Part shown: piece after piece, positions 42,235 through 51,634 of the stretch
Layout of the letters: every line of letters begins with the position of its first letter
How positions within the stretch are numbered: position 1 is the stretch's first letter
Source: Neorhizobium galegae
GTDB taxonomy: Bacteria; Pseudomonadota; Alphaproteobacteria; Rhizobiales; Rhizobiaceae
DNA length: 64,000 nucleotides
Direction: 5' to 3'
NCBI RefSeq assembly: GCF_017877055.1
Contig: NZ_JAGIPG010000004.1
Location: forward strand, 186,001-250,000
Position numbers and translations under genes: made by a program
The notes under the pieces: generated by a model
Databases searched by the model: none
Seen by the model: only the letters and a program-made list of their open reading frames with translations
What the model was told of the DNA's origin: nothing

Positions 42235-43125
42235 TTATCGCCACCGCTTTACATGGTCGACGAGTGCTCGAAGTTTCGGAGGGAGATTGCGCCGGCTGGG
42301 GTAATAAAGAAAGAAGCCGGCAAACGGTGGACAATACTCCTGAAGGAGAGGGACCAACTGACCGGATTCGACATAGGGTTTGAAGGTGTCTTCCATCCCG
42401 AAGGTGATGCCGCCGCCGGCACAGGCTGTTCGGATCATAAGCCACATGTCATTGGTGGTGATCTGCGGATCGACCGCCACGTCAAACTCCCGTTCATGCT
42501 GGCCAAATTCCCAACGATAGGGTGCGCGGTGTGGCGCTGGGCGCCAGCCGATGCAGCGATGGGTGGAGAGTTCCGAAGGATGTTCGGGTTTGCCGAAACG
42601 TTCGATGTAGGACGGCGCAGCGAAGGCGCCCTGACGTTGCTCGCCCGACGCCGGAACGGCGATCATGTCCTGGTCGATGACTTCGCCCAGCCTTACCCCC
42701 GCGTCATAGCCTTCCGCAACAATGTCGAATTCCTCGTCCGTGACGGTCACATCGATCTGAATGGCGGGAAAGGTGTCCGCGAAACGCGTCAGAAGCGGCC
42801 CTGAGATGAACTGCTCGGCGATGGATGACACCGCCAGCCTCAACAGCCCGCTCGGCGCGCTGTCGCGGTCCGCTGTCGCGTCGAGCGCCAGTCCGACTTC
42901 GGAAATCGCCGGCGCCACCCGCTGATACAGTTGTTCGCCGGCTTCTGTGAGACTGACACTGCGCGTAGTGCGCTGCACGAGCGCCACACCCAGCCGGTCT
43001 TCGAGACGGCGGATGGCCTGGCTGACGGCGGGCCTTGTGACGCCCAAATTCTCCGCGGCCACGCGAAAGCTCCGCGCTTCGGCGACGGCCAGGAATACAG
43101 AGATGCCATTCAGATCGGTCGCCAT
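42235..43125 (-). CDS. LysR family transcriptional regulator
   Basis: A 296-residue LTTR. The N-terminal helix-turn-helix is MATDLNGISVFLAVAEARSF with NLGVTRPAVSQAIRRLEDRL (about 1-60), followed by the linker helix SVSLTEAGEQLYQRVAPAIS and an effector domain (GLLRLAVSSIAEQFISGPLL). It is divergent from the aldo/keto reductase gene at 43222 with 96 bases between; LTTRs usually control such a divergent neighbour together with themselves. CATGGTTAGAATTAGTTAC at its start is AT-rich and could hold the binding site. Confidence 0.9.
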   Translation of the reverse strand: MATDLNGISVFLAVAEARSFRVAAENLGVTRPAVSQAIRRLEDRLGVALVQRTTRSVSLTEAGEQLYQRVAPAISEVGLALDATADRDSAPSGLLRLAVSSIAEQFISGPLLTRFADTFPAIQIDVTVTDEEFDIVAEGYDAGVRLGEVIDQDMIAVPASGEQRQGAFAAPSYIERFGKPEHPSELSTHRCIGWRPAPHRAPYRWEFGQHEREFDVAVDPQITTNDMWLMIRTACAGGGITFGMEDTFKPYVESGQLVPLLQEYCPPFAGFFLYYPSRRNLPPKLRALVDHVKRWR

Positions 43126-43221
43126 TGGTTAGAATTAGTTACCATGGTGGTCATCATTGGGCAAGTTGTTCGCTCTCCCTGGCGCGTCTACCTTGGATTT
43201 CACAATCAGGAGACAGCCGAC

Positions 43222-44280
43222 ATGACGCTTGATCACTACAAACTTCTGGGACGGTCGGGCTTGCGAGTTTCGCCGTTGAGCCTCGGAACGATGACCTTCG
43301 GTTCCGACTGGGGATGGGGAGCGGACGGCGACGAGGCCCGCCGTATCTTTGATCTCTACGTCGACCGGGGCGGCAACTTCGTCGACACGTCGGTAAATTA
43401 TACGGACGGTCGCGCCGAGCGCCTGCTCGGGAGCTTCATCGGCGACAAGCGCGAGCGGATCGTCCTTGCAACGAAATTTACGATGGCACGCGACCCGGGC
43501 AATCCGAACTCCGGAGGTAACCACCGCCTGAACATGGTGCGCTCCGTCGAGCAGAGCCTCACGCAGCTTGGCACGGATCGCATCGACCTCCTTTATCTCC
43601 ATGCATGGGACATGACGACCCGGCCGGACGAGGTCATGCGAGCGCTCGACGATCTCGTTCGGTCCGGGAAAGTGCTCTATCTCGGCATGTGCAACACGCC
43701 TGCATGGCGCGTTGCACAGATGCAGACGCTCGCCGACATCCGCGGCTGGTCCCCTTTCGTGGCGCTGCAGATCGAATACAGCCTCGTGGAGCGGACCGTC
43801 GAGCACGAGCTTCTGCCAGCGGCTGCGGCTTTGGGCCTCGGAGTGCTTCCGTGGTCCCCGCTCGGCGGTGGCGTGCTCACGGGCAAATATTCCCTCGCCG
43901 ACATTGAGGATTCACGAGAAGCGACTGTGTCTGCTAGCCGGAAGGGTGTCATAGCTTCGTCCGGTCATCTGAACCAACGTGCGATCGAGATTGCGGGCGA
44001 GGTTCGAGCCGTCGCCGAAGAGGCCAACTCCACGCCATCGCGGGTGGCGCTTGCCTGGACACTGACCAATCCGGCCGTCGTCTCTCCCATCATTGGCGCC
44101 CGCACGCTCGCCCAGGCCGAGGACAATCTGGGAGCGCTGGATCTGGTACTTGCACCGGAACAACTGGATCGACTGAACCGGATCAGCGCACCGAGTCCCG
44201 TCTTTCCCACTCGCTTCACCCAACGTCCCCTCGTCCAGCAATTGATCTTCGGCGGTGCGGCGGTCGAACGCCGCGACTGA
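43222..44280 (+). CDS. Aldo/keto reductase
   Basis: A 352-residue NADPH-dependent reductase of the AKR12/IolS-like group. Catalytic tetrad: Asp and Tyr in FVDTSVNYTDGRAERLLGSF, Lys in VLATKFTMARD, His in LLYLHAWDMTT. The C-terminal NADPH site is in SPIIGARTLAQAEDNLGALD. AGGAGACAGCCGAC precedes the ATG at 43222. The long in-frame extension upstream crosses the divergent promoter and is not used. It reduces aldehydes or ketones, probably as a detoxification enzyme induced through the LysR regulator. Confidence 0.92.
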   Translation: MTLDHYKLLGRSGLRVSPLSLGTMTFGSDWGWGADGDEARRIFDLYVDRGGNFVDTSVNYTDGRAERLLGSFIGDKRERIVLATKFTMARDPGNPNSGGNHRLNMVRSVEQSLTQLGTDRIDLLYLHAWDMTTRPDEVMRALDDLVRSGKVLYLGMCNTPAWRVAQMQTLADIRGWSPFVALQIEYSLVERTVEHELLPAAAALGLGVLPWSPLGGGVLTGKYSLADIEDSREATVSASRKGVIASSGHLNQRAIEIAGEVRAVAEEANSTPSRVALAWTLTNPAVVSPIIGARTLAQAEDNLGALDLVLAPEQLDRLNRISAPSPVFPTRFTQRPLVQQLIFGGAAVERRD

Positions 44281-44377
44281 CCGTGGAAACGACGTGAGGC
44301 CCGTCGACGCTGCACTCAGCCTCATTTTCGGTCGACAGGTCCCATCAAGCCCTCAGCAACAGGAAAGGACCGATACC

Positions 44378-44932
44378 ATGACCATTCTCCCGACATACCA
44401 CCGGGTCGCAGGCCGGAGCCGTGCAGCTCTAATCACACTGGCATTGCTGTCGCTCGGCCTGCCGGGCACAGCTATTGCCAACACCGCGGCAACGCAGGTG
44501 CAGGCTCCGGACGGTGCAGCAATCGAACGACAGAACAAGGCTATCGTCGAAGCCGCCTTCGAAAAATGGCGTAGGGGCACCTATGTCTTCGCGGAGCTTC
44601 TTGCTCCCGACGTCGTCTGGACGATCCACGGCTCCGGGCCGGTTGCCGGCACCTATCGCAACCAGAAGGACTTCATCGAACAGGCGTCGCGCCCTCTGAC
44701 CAGCCGCCTTGCGTCGCCGGTCGTGCCGGAGGTGCACGACATCTTTGCCGATGGCGACGCGATCATCATCCGCTTCGACGGAACAGCGACCACGACCTCG
44801 GGCGCACCCTATCGCAACCAGTTTGTCTGGATATTCGAGATGAAGGACGGCCTCGTCGTTAATGCGGAAGCCTTCCTGGACCTCGTTGCCTATCAGCAGG
44901 TTATCGACAACAACGCGCCGCGTTCTCAATGA
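44378..44932 (+). CDS. Exported nuclear transport factor 2 (SnoaL-like) family protein
   Basis: A 184-residue protein with signal peptide (LITLALLSLGLPGTAIANTA). The mature domain is an NTF2-like cone: AIVEAAFEKWRRGTYVFAEL then LAPDVVWTIHGSGPVAGTYR, and IFADGDAIIIRFDGTATTTS with QFVWIFEMKDGLVVNAEAFL. The SnoaL group includes isomerases, dehydratases and proteins of unknown role. AGGAAAGGACCGATACC precedes the ATG. It lies 97 bases after the aldo/keto reductase gene and is likely co-transcribed. Confidence 0.85.
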   Translation: MTILPTYHRVAGRSRAALITLALLSLGLPGTAIANTAATQVQAPDGAAIERQNKAIVEAAFEKWRRGTYVFAELLAPDVVWTIHGSGPVAGTYRNQKDFIEQASRPLTSRLASPVVPEVHDIFADGDAIIIRFDGTATTTSGAPYRNQFVWIFEMKDGLVVNAEAFLDLVAYQQVIDNNAPRSQ

Positions 44933-45038
44933 CCAACGCCGGCTGCCTCGGCAGAACTTAATACCTGCCGAACGGCACCGCGCACCCATGCGCTATCACC
45001 TCAAGACCGAGAACATTCACGCTTAATGGAGCCAGACC

Positions 45039-45365
45039 ATGCGACAGGCACTTGCGGCACTCATCACCGCCACCCTTTCAATTCAACCCGCAGAAGCACA
45101 GGAGGCCAATTTGCAGCCGAACCATCCCTACGCTGGCATGTGGATCACCGACGACAACCGTGTTCGCCATGAACTTCTGCCGAGCGGACGCTATGTCGAG
45201 GCTCGCGGTCAGCGCGAGCGCGCCTACGAGGGGCGCTACCAAGTCAACGGGACGCATATCGAGTACTGGGACGACACAGGCTTCACCGCCGACGGCGATT
45301 TCGTCGATGCGAACACATTGCACCATGGCGGCATGATCTTGCGACGTAAGCCAGCGACGCCTTGA
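45039..45365 (+). CDS. Atu4866-like small exported protein
   Basis: A 108-residue protein with a signal peptide (ALAALITATLSIQPAEAQEA). The mature part HPYAGMWITDDNRVRHELLP, RERAYEGRYQVNGTHIEYWD and DDTGFTADGDFVDANTLHHG follows the Agrobacterium Atu4866 family, a small beta-barrel with known fold and no known function. GGAGCCAGACC precedes the ATG. It ends the run AKR, NTF2-like, Atu4866-like, which recurs in rhizobia and Agrobacterium. Confidence 0.85.
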   Translation: MRQALAALITATLSIQPAEAQEANLQPNHPYAGMWITDDNRVRHELLPSGRYVEARGQRERAYEGRYQVNGTHIEYWDDTGFTADGDFVDANTLHHGGMILRRKPATP

Positions 45366-45459
45366 CGTACCAGGCGAGCAACCGCGATGCGGCAACGGCT
45401 TCAGGCCGCAGATCTTCCCAATCCATCTGGCGGGTCGGACGCCATTCACCGTCGCCCCG

Positions 45460-46359
45460 TTATCGTGACCTGTCCACCTCTCGCAGGAGGTCGATGAAGG
45501 CCCGTAACGGGGACGGCACGTGCCGGCTGCGCGGGTAATAGAGTGCCAGCCCCGGTGTCGGCGGACACCACTCGTCAAGTACGGTCACGAGTTGGCGGGA
45601 CTCCAGAAACGGCCGGGCGAAGTATTCCGGCACATAGGCAATGCCACGGCCGTCCACCGCCGCCTGCACGAGAAGATCATTGTCATCGAGTGTGAGGTTG
45701 CCCGGCACATCGATCGCGACTTCGGCGCCGCGTTTGGAAAACTCCCAGCGATAGCGCTTTCCGCTGGGAAGGCGTTGGCGGATGCAGCAATGCGCATAAA
45801 GATCGTCAGGCGTATGCGGTCTTGCTTTCCCGTCCAGATAGGAAGGAGCCGCCACGGCGATGAAACGCACGTCGCCCCCGAACCTCACCGCGACCATGTC
45901 TTTCGGGACGGTTTCCAGCAGGCGTATTCCGGCGTCGAACCCCTGTTCCACGATATCGACGAGCCGACCTTCCGAAACAAGATCAAGCTCGACGTCGGGA
46001 TAGAGATCGAGAAAGCGCGGAACGACGTCAGCAAGCAGGATGCGGGCGCCGCTCTTGTTCGCATTGATCCGCAGAGTGCCGCTTGGGGTACCACGTTCCT
46101 CCGAGAGCGTATCGAGCGCCTGATCGAGATCCTGAAGTACCGGATCGAGGCATGCGAGTAGGCGTGCGCCAGCATGCGTCAGCGAGACGCTGCGTGTGGT
46201 CCGGTTGAAGAGCCGGACGCCCAATTTTGCCTCGAGGGCAATGATCGCGTGGCTGAGGCCGGAGCGCGAAACGCCCATGACGTCGGCCGCTCTGCGAAAA
46301 CTCTGGTGATTGGCCACCGCGGCAAAGGCGGCGAGATCGTTCAGGCTGGGGCGCACCAT
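45460..46359 (-). CDS. LysR family transcriptional regulator
   Basis: A 299-residue LTTR. HTH: LNDLAAFAAVANHQSFRRAA then DVMGVSRSGLSHAIIALEAK; linker TRSVSLTHAGARLLACLDPV; effector domain starts GTLRINANKSGARILLADVV. The ending ALYYPRSRHVPSPLRAFIDL is nearly shared with the LTTR at 49504 and the one at 42235, showing a common subfamily. It is divergent from the SDR gene at 46455, 95 bases away, its likely target. Confidence 0.9.
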   Translation of the reverse strand: MVRPSLNDLAAFAAVANHQSFRRAADVMGVSRSGLSHAIIALEAKLGVRLFNRTTRSVSLTHAGARLLACLDPVLQDLDQALDTLSEERGTPSGTLRINANKSGARILLADVVPRFLDLYPDVELDLVSEGRLVDIVEQGFDAGIRLLETVPKDMVAVRFGGDVRFIAVAAPSYLDGKARPHTPDDLYAHCCIRQRLPSGKRYRWEFSKRGAEVAIDVPGNLTLDDNDLLVQAAVDGRGIAYVPEYFARPFLESRQLVTVLDEWCPPTPGLALYYPRSRHVPSPLRAFIDLLREVDRSR

Positions 46360-46454
46360 TCGTGATTTATCCTCACCATCTCATCTCAAATTGAGGATCT
46401 TATATCACCAATCCCGCAGGCCTACATTCGAAGATGAACAAATGAGGAGTTCAC

Positions 46455-47288
46455 ATGCCAAAGACTTGGTTCATCACCGGCGCTTCTTCGGGGCTCGGTC
46501 TCGAGATGACGCAGCAATTGCTCGCGCAGGGACACAGGGTGGTCGCAACGATCCGCCGCCCTGGGGCACTGACCCAACTCGAGCAGACTTACCGCGAGCG
46601 CCTTGATGTCGTTCCGCTCGATCTGGTCGAGCCGGAGAGCATAAGTTTAGCCGTTGAAGCAGCCTTCCAGCAGCACGGCCGTATGGACGTGATCGTGAGC
46701 AATGCCGGCTACGGACTGTTCGGTGCGGCGGAAGAGCTGACGAATGAAGAGATCGATCGACAGATCGCCACGAATCTCACGGGATCCATCCATCTGATCC
46801 GTGCCGCGCTGCCCCTTCTTCGGAGGCAAGGCGGCGGGCGGATCGTCCAGGTCTCGTCCGAAGGAGGGCAGATCGCCTATCCAGGCTTCAGCCTCTATCA
46901 CGCAACCAAGTGGGGCATCGAGGGCTTCGTCGAATCCGTCGCACAGGAAGTGGCGCCTTTTGGTATCGACTTCATTATCGCCGAGCCGGGACCGACCGGC
47001 ACGAATTTCGGAGCCAATCTCGTCCGTACGACACCGATGGATACCTACGACGGAACCCCTGCCGGGGCCGTTCGTCGGGCGATTGCCGAGGGCAGCTTCG
47101 AGATCAAGGGAGATGCCGCGCGCACCGTAGCCGCAATCATATCAGCCGCCGAGAGCGCGGCGCCGCCATTGCGGCTGGCGCTGGGGAGCACGGCCTATTC
47201 ATCTATCTCACAGGCTCTTTCCGCACGCCTGTCTGCCCTTGAGGCGCAGCGCGGAGTGGCGAATTCCGCCGATCAGCAGGATCCGTGA
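46455..47288 (+). CDS. SDR family oxidoreductase
   Basis: A 277-residue classical SDR. Cofactor motif WFITGASSGLGLEMTQQLLA; VIVSNAGYGLFGAAEELTNE; catalytic Ser in IVQVSSEGGQIAYPGFSLYH and YHATKWGIEGFVESVAQEVA (YxxxK complete). FIIAEPGPTGTNFGANLVRT follows the active site. Length and tail match ketoreductase-like rhizobial SDRs, the same type as the gene cut by the left edge of the window. GAGGAGTTCAC precedes the ATG. Substrate unknown. Confidence 0.9.
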   Translation: MPKTWFITGASSGLGLEMTQQLLAQGHRVVATIRRPGALTQLEQTYRERLDVVPLDLVEPESISLAVEAAFQQHGRMDVIVSNAGYGLFGAAEELTNEEIDRQIATNLTGSIHLIRAALPLLRRQGGGRIVQVSSEGGQIAYPGFSLYHATKWGIEGFVESVAQEVAPFGIDFIIAEPGPTGTNFGANLVRTTPMDTYDGTPAGAVRRAIAEGSFEIKGDAARTVAAIISAAESAAPPLRLALGSTAYSSISQALSARLSALEAQRGVANSADQQDP

Positions 47289-47337
47289 ACCGCAGCAGCG
47301 GCGGAAACACAGACCTCATGAACAGGAAGGAAAAAAC

Positions 47338-47832
47338 ATGTCCATTCGACCGGTTATATTGGCCCTTGCCCTCAGCATTTCGTCTTCTGCCTTCGCGCAG
47401 ACTGCCGCAGAAAATCAGGTAGTAGGCACTTGGCGGATGATGTCGGCGACGATCGACCCCGGTGGGAAAAATATCTCCGCCTATGGAGAAAAACCCAACG
47501 GTCTTCTCGTCTTCACTCCCGACATGCACTTCGTGGAAGTTCTCACCGACGCCGACATCCCGCGGTTTGCTTCTAACGCTCGCGGTGAGGGTACGGACGA
47601 CGAAAATCGCATGGCCATGTCACGCAGCATCGGGTTTTTCGGAACCTACACCGTGGATGAGAAGGGAGAATTCAGCGGAAACCGTGTCGAAGGGGCGACA
47701 TTTCCGAACTGGATTGGCAGCGTGCGAACACGTGATGATCTGAGGCTGGTCGTTGACGGCGACCGCATGACTGAACAATTCCGTAGGCCGGAAGGCACTG
47801 AAATCAGGATCGAATGGCAGCGCGTCAAATGA
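47338..47832 (+). CDS. Exported lipocalin-like domain protein
   Basis: A 164-residue protein with signal peptide (VILALALSISSSAFAQTAAE). The mature domain VVGTWRMMSATIDPGGKNIS, GEKPNGLLVFTPDMHFVEVL and AMSRSIGFFGTYTVDEKGEF matches the lipocalin_5 family (G-x-W near the N terminus). These periplasmic barrels bind small hydrophobic ligands; the ligand is unknown. GGAAGGAAAAAAC precedes the ATG. It lies 49 bases after the SDR gene. Confidence 0.85.
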   Translation: MSIRPVILALALSISSSAFAQTAAENQVVGTWRMMSATIDPGGKNISAYGEKPNGLLVFTPDMHFVEVLTDADIPRFASNARGEGTDDENRMAMSRSIGFFGTYTVDEKGEFSGNRVEGATFPNWIGSVRTRDDLRLVVDGDRMTEQFRRPEGTEIRIEWQRVK

Positions 47833-47930
47833 GGCACCGACGGGTGGTCCTTTGCATAAGGTCTCTACCTTGCGAGCGTCCGCCCTTCGAGCATGACCAA
47901 AAACGAAGTTGAGCTATCCGGAGGAAAAGC

Positions 47931-48908
47931 ATGCTTTTCAATCGCCGCTCCATGTTCAGGGCAGGAGCCGTAACCGCGCTGGCGCTTTCAATGCCTCAGA
48001 TCATGACACGCGCTGCCTTTGCGGCCGCTCCACCGAAATCGGAAATCACCAACACCGGCTTTTACCGCTTCATGCTGGGTGAGTTCGAGATCACCGTCAT
48101 TCTCGATGGCATGCGGACATTCGACGGACCTCATCCGACCTTCGGTGCCGATCGGGATGCCGGCGAGGTCCAGTCTCTGATGGAGGCGAATTTCCTGCCG
48201 TCGGATCGGATGATCGGGCAATTCAACCCGGTGCTCGTGAACACGAGCACCGACCTCATCCTGTTCGACACCGGCAACGGGCCTGAAGGCAGGGAGTTTG
48301 GCACCGGGCAGCTGGCGAGCCGTATCGCGGCATCAGGCTATGCGCCCTCCGATGTGACGATCGTCGCGATATCTCATCTGCATGCCGATCACATCAACGG
48401 GCTCATGGAAGGCGATCGCCCAACGTTCGGCCAGGCACGATATGTTGTCGGGCAGGCGGAGTGGGACTTCTGGACCTCGGCCGATGTATCCGGGACGCCG
48501 GCCGCCATGCATGCAACAGCTGTTCAGAGGAAGGTCCTGCCGCTCAGGGAGAAGATGACCTTCATCGGAGCCGACGCATCGATAGCACCGGGTGTCACAA
48601 GCGTGATGGCTGCCGGACACACCCCCGGCCACATGGCGTTCCTACTGGAATCGACAGGGCGCAATCTGTTGCTGACGGGAGATACGGCGAACCATTTCGT
48701 TGCTTCCCTGCAGAAACCGGATTGGGAAGTGTCGTTCGACATGGACAAAGGCGCTGCTGCCAGCAGCCGTAAAAGGATCTTCGGCATGCTGGCGTCCGAG
48801 AAAATCCCGTTTATCGGCTATCACATGCCTCACCCGTCGGTCGGCTATGTCGAGCCCTTCGGCGCGGGATTCCGCTTCGTGCCGGTGAGCTATCAATTCC
48901 TTATATGA
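47931..48908 (+). CDS. Exported metallo-beta-lactamase-fold hydrolase, first copy
   Basis: A 325-residue protein. MLFNRRSMFRAGAVTALALS looks like a Tat signal (RR followed by hydrophobic stretch). The metal motif is AISHLHADHINGLMEGDRPT (HxHxDH); further ligands are probably in MAAGHTPGHMAFLLEST and LTGDTANH. Relatives include lactonases, arylsulfatase-like and quinone-linked hydrolases. CGGAGGAAAAGC precedes the ATG. A paralogue with the same layout is at 50617. Confidence 0.9.
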   Translation: MLFNRRSMFRAGAVTALALSMPQIMTRAAFAAAPPKSEITNTGFYRFMLGEFEITVILDGMRTFDGPHPTFGADRDAGEVQSLMEANFLPSDRMIGQFNPVLVNTSTDLILFDTGNGPEGREFGTGQLASRIAASGYAPSDVTIVAISHLHADHINGLMEGDRPTFGQARYVVGQAEWDFWTSADVSGTPAAMHATAVQRKVLPLREKMTFIGADASIAPGVTSVMAAGHTPGHMAFLLESTGRNLLLTGDTANHFVASLQKPDWEVSFDMDKGAAASSRKRIFGMLASEKIPFIGYHMPHPSVGYVEPFGAGFRFVPVSYQFLI

Positions 48909-48924
48909 CGTCGGCAAGAACGAG

Positions 48925-48990
48925 TTACTCCTTGGCCTGCCAATCGAAATTCTTCGTATGGTCGAGAAACGTACGCATGGCGCGATTGGG
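48925..48990 (-). pseudogene. LysR regulator, C-terminal scrap
   Basis: The reverse-strand frame PNRAMRTFLDHTKNFDWQAK ending in TAA matches the last residues of the intact LysR gene at 49504 (PSAAMRAFLDYMRSYHWKAK) at most positions. Upstream an in-frame stop and an 11-bp hairpin interrupt it. It is the tail of a former LysR gene of the same subfamily. Confidence 0.6.
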
Positions 48991-49016
48991 ACAGGGCAGC
49001 TGGGCCTACTCGCCGC

Positions 49017-49046
49017 AGCAGGAGGGAAAGATCCCTCCTGCTGTTT
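49017..49046 (+). terminator. Hairpin downstream of the first metallohydrolase gene
   Basis: AGCAGGAGGGA (49017-49027) and TCCCTCCTGCT (49032-49042) form a perfect 11-bp stem with an AAGA loop, followed by GTTTC. It is 108 bases after the metallohydrolase stop and has terminator form, though with a short T run. Confidence 0.6.
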
Positions 49047-49052
49047 CACGCG

Positions 49053-49523
49053 TCATCGTAATCCGATACTTGACGGTTCGGCGCTGAGTGCGTTTTCGAA
49101 CAACGTTTTTCCTGGACCGGAAAGCCACTGTTCCACCCTCAACATGGGTCCGAACTCACGTTCGAGGGCAGCGATGTCTGCGATCCCTGCGACCACGCCG
49201 TTATCGACGAGAGCAGTCAGCCGTTTCAGAAAGTTATTCTCGCTCAGCAATTCCTCGGAAAACCGCTGGTAGTGAATAGGGTGGCCTGCCGCACGTGAGA
49301 AGGCGTCTTGCAGATCCTTGCTTGTGATGTCTTGTCCCGACAGTTCTATCACCCGGCCGACATGGAGGTCTGGCTGGCAAAGGATCTGCGCGTTGATGCG
49401 CCCGAGATCATGGAGCGCTATCATCTGCATCGACTGGTCCAGCCGCGTAGCGAGTTCGATGCGGCCGAACAACGCCGGATTTAGAAGATGCTCCGATCTG
49501 CTTCTACGCAAGCTGCTGGTCAA
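49053..49523 (-). pseudogene. NmrA-like NAD(P)-binding protein, C-terminal half
   Basis: The frame reads IELATRLDQSMQMIALHDLG, RINAQILCQPDLHVGRVIEL, SGQDITSKDLQDAFSRAAGH and LEREFGPMLRVEQWL. This is the second half of NmrA/HSCARG-type proteins ('MIALDDLGRIAAxxxxxPxxxxGRxIELAGDxLT'). The N-terminal GxxGxxG domain is missing; the upstream codons run into the end of the intact LysR gene. It is a truncated relic unless a start near 49484 is used for a half-size protein. Confidence 0.65.
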
Positions 49524-50445
49524 ATCGCATTAGATCGAGGGCATCCTTCGCCTTCCAGTGGTAACTCCTCATGTAATCGAGAAACGCACGCATGGCTGCG
49601 CTCGGGAGGCGGCGGCTGGGGTAGTATAGAAACCAGTGCGGCAAGGTGGGGCTCCAGTCGCAGAGAAGCTCCACCAGCCGGCCGGTTTGGATATACGGCT
49701 TGGCGTAGTCATCGAAGACATGGGCGATTCCTCTGCCCGCCAGCGCAGCTTGCAGTTCGTTGTGTGCAGAACTCACCGTCAAGCGTCCAGTTGGAGTGAC
49801 TTCGATCTCTTCGGTTCCCTCGTCAAAGCGCCAGGTGACGAGCGTGCCACCAGGGAAACGGCGTCTTATACAGTCGTGACCAACAAGTTCGTGCGGTGTC
49901 TGCGGCTGTCCGCACCTACTGATATAGTCAGGCGAAGCTACGATTGCATAACGAAGCGCGGGTCCTAGCGGCAGCGCAATCATGTCCTGGGCCAGCTGCT
50001 TGCCGAACCTCACGCCCGCGTCGAAACCCTGTTCCACGATATCGATGACGGCCGCATCGCTGATGATCTCGATCTTCACCTCGGGATAAGCGTCCATGAA
50101 GTCGAACGCCAGCGGGCAGAGAAAATGATCGACAGCCGGTGCCGGCGCGTTGATCCTGAGAGTTCCGGATGGGCTATCACGCAATTCATCGACCTCTGCG
50201 ATGGCGAGCCTGATGTCGCTCAACGCGGGTGCCAAACGTTCGAGAAGACGTTGTCCTGCCTCCGTTGGAAACACGCTCCTCGTCGTTCGATTGAGGAGCC
50301 GGATGCCGAGGGCCACCTCGAGGGTGTTCATCGTTTGGCTCAAGGCCGATGACGAGACCCCTCGCTCAAGTGCTGCTGCGCGGAAACCGCCACAACGCAC
50401 GATGGCCACGAAGACATCGAAACTGTCCAAGCGAATTGGATCCAT
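49504..50445 (-). CDS. LysR family transcriptional regulator
   Basis: A 313-residue LTTR. HTH: LDSFDVFVAIVRCGGFRAAA then LERGVSSSALSQTMNTLEVA; linker TRSVFPTEAGQRLLERLAPA; effector domain from GTLRINAPAPAVDHFLCPLA. It is divergent from the second metallohydrolase gene at 50617 (171 bases apart) and probably controls it and the aldo/keto reductase that follows. The last few codons overlap the NmrA relic. Confidence 0.9.
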   Translation of the reverse strand: MDPIRLDSFDVFVAIVRCGGFRAAALERGVSSSALSQTMNTLEVALGIRLLNRTTRSVFPTEAGQRLLERLAPALSDIRLAIAEVDELRDSPSGTLRINAPAPAVDHFLCPLAFDFMDAYPEVKIEIISDAAVIDIVEQGFDAGVRFGKQLAQDMIALPLGPALRYAIVASPDYISRCGQPQTPHELVGHDCIRRRFPGGTLVTWRFDEGTEEIEVTPTGRLTVSSAHNELQAALAGRGIAHVFDDYAKPYIQTGRLVELLCDWSPTLPHWFLYYPSRRLPSAAMRAFLDYMRSYHWKAKDALDLMRFDQQLA

Positions 50446-50616
50446 TGAGAAGTATTCCTAATCAGGCTGATAAACTTAACGCAGGTTATCAGAACAATCG
50501 ACCCGTGTCATGGTTGGCGCAGAGTTTGACGCTTGTGCTTGATCTGCTTCCTTTTCGGTCACTTCGACCGCGCTATTCAGCGAAGCGGAAAGTACCCAAT
50601 GCAGAAGGGAATACCG

Positions 50617-51609
50617 ATGAACGCCTTCACCCTCAACAGACGCGCTATCATGCTGTCCGCTGTCGCGGGCGCATCGAGCATGCTCATTCCGAGCCTGGGT
50701 GGCTCCCGCAGAGCCAACGCCCAGGCCGCGTCCCCGGTGGCCGGCAATGCCGGTCACTACCGCTTCCGCGTCGGCGAAATAAGTGCGACTGTCCTGAGCG
50801 ATGGTGTGATTGGTGGCCCGCCCCGCATCTATGCAAGTAACGCGCCGGAAGCCGAGCTTCAGGAGGTCCTGCGACAAGCATTTCTGCCGACCGACCACAT
50901 GACGCTCAACCTCAACACGCTGCTGATCGAGACCGGCGGGCGGCGGATTCTGATCGAGGCCGGAGCCGGCAAGACCATGGGCCCGAACGGCGGGCGCATC
51001 TTCGATAATCTCGCGGCGATCGGTCTAGAGCCTGTGGACATTGACACGATCGTCATCTCCCACACCCACCCCGACCATGTCGGCAATCTGAGAACCGCAG
51101 ACGGCGGCAAGGCCTTTCCTCGCGCCACCGTTTTTGTTCCGAAGGCAGATTGGGATTTCTTCGTCCGAACCGATCCGGACCTCTCTTACATGCCGGTCCC
51201 GGAGGAATTCCGTATGCGCTTCGCGGCGAATATCAAGAACAGCCTCACACCGGTCATGAAGGATATCGAGCTTTATGAAGCTGGCGCCGAGATCGTGCCG
51301 GGTCTGACGACGTTCGTCGCATCCGGCCACACGCCAGGCATGGCGACCTTCCTTGTCCATTCCGGGAACGATCAATTGCTGCTGACAGCCGATCTTGCCT
51401 ATCATCCGGTCGTCAATGTCGATAGGCCCTGGCTTCCAGGCCCAGACCGCGACAAGGAGACGGCCCTTGCCTCCCGTCGGCGCATCTTCGATAGGGCGAC
51501 CGCTGAGCGCATTCCCGTACTCGGCTTCCACTTTCCGTTCCCCGGCCTCGGCCGGATGCTGAAGACCGATGGCGGCTACGCCTGGGTGCCCGCCAACTGG
51601 CATTTTTGA
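50617..51609 (+). CDS. Exported metallo-beta-lactamase-fold hydrolase, second copy
   Basis: A 330-residue protein. MNAFTLNRRAIMLSAVAGAS is a Tat-type signal. Metal motif: DTIVISHTHPDHVGNLRTAD (HxHxDH); also VASGHTPGMATFLVHSG and LLTADLAYHPVV. The mature start GHYRFRVGEISATVLSDGVI parallels GFYRFMLGEFEITVILDGMR in the copy at 47931, so the two are paralogues of moderate divergence. AGAAGGGAATACCG precedes the ATG at 50617. Confidence 0.9.
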   Translation: MNAFTLNRRAIMLSAVAGASSMLIPSLGGSRRANAQAASPVAGNAGHYRFRVGEISATVLSDGVIGGPPRIYASNAPEAELQEVLRQAFLPTDHMTLNLNTLLIETGGRRILIEAGAGKTMGPNGGRIFDNLAAIGLEPVDIDTIVISHTHPDHVGNLRTADGGKAFPRATVFVPKADWDFFVRTDPDLSYMPVPEEFRMRFAANIKNSLTPVMKDIELYEAGAEIVPGLTTFVASGHTPGMATFLVHSGNDQLLLTADLAYHPVVNVDRPWLPGPDRDKETALASRRRIFDRATAERIPVLGFHFPFPGLGRMLKTDGGYAWVPANWHF

Positions 51610-51634
51610 CGGTTAACAAAACAGGAGAGATCCC

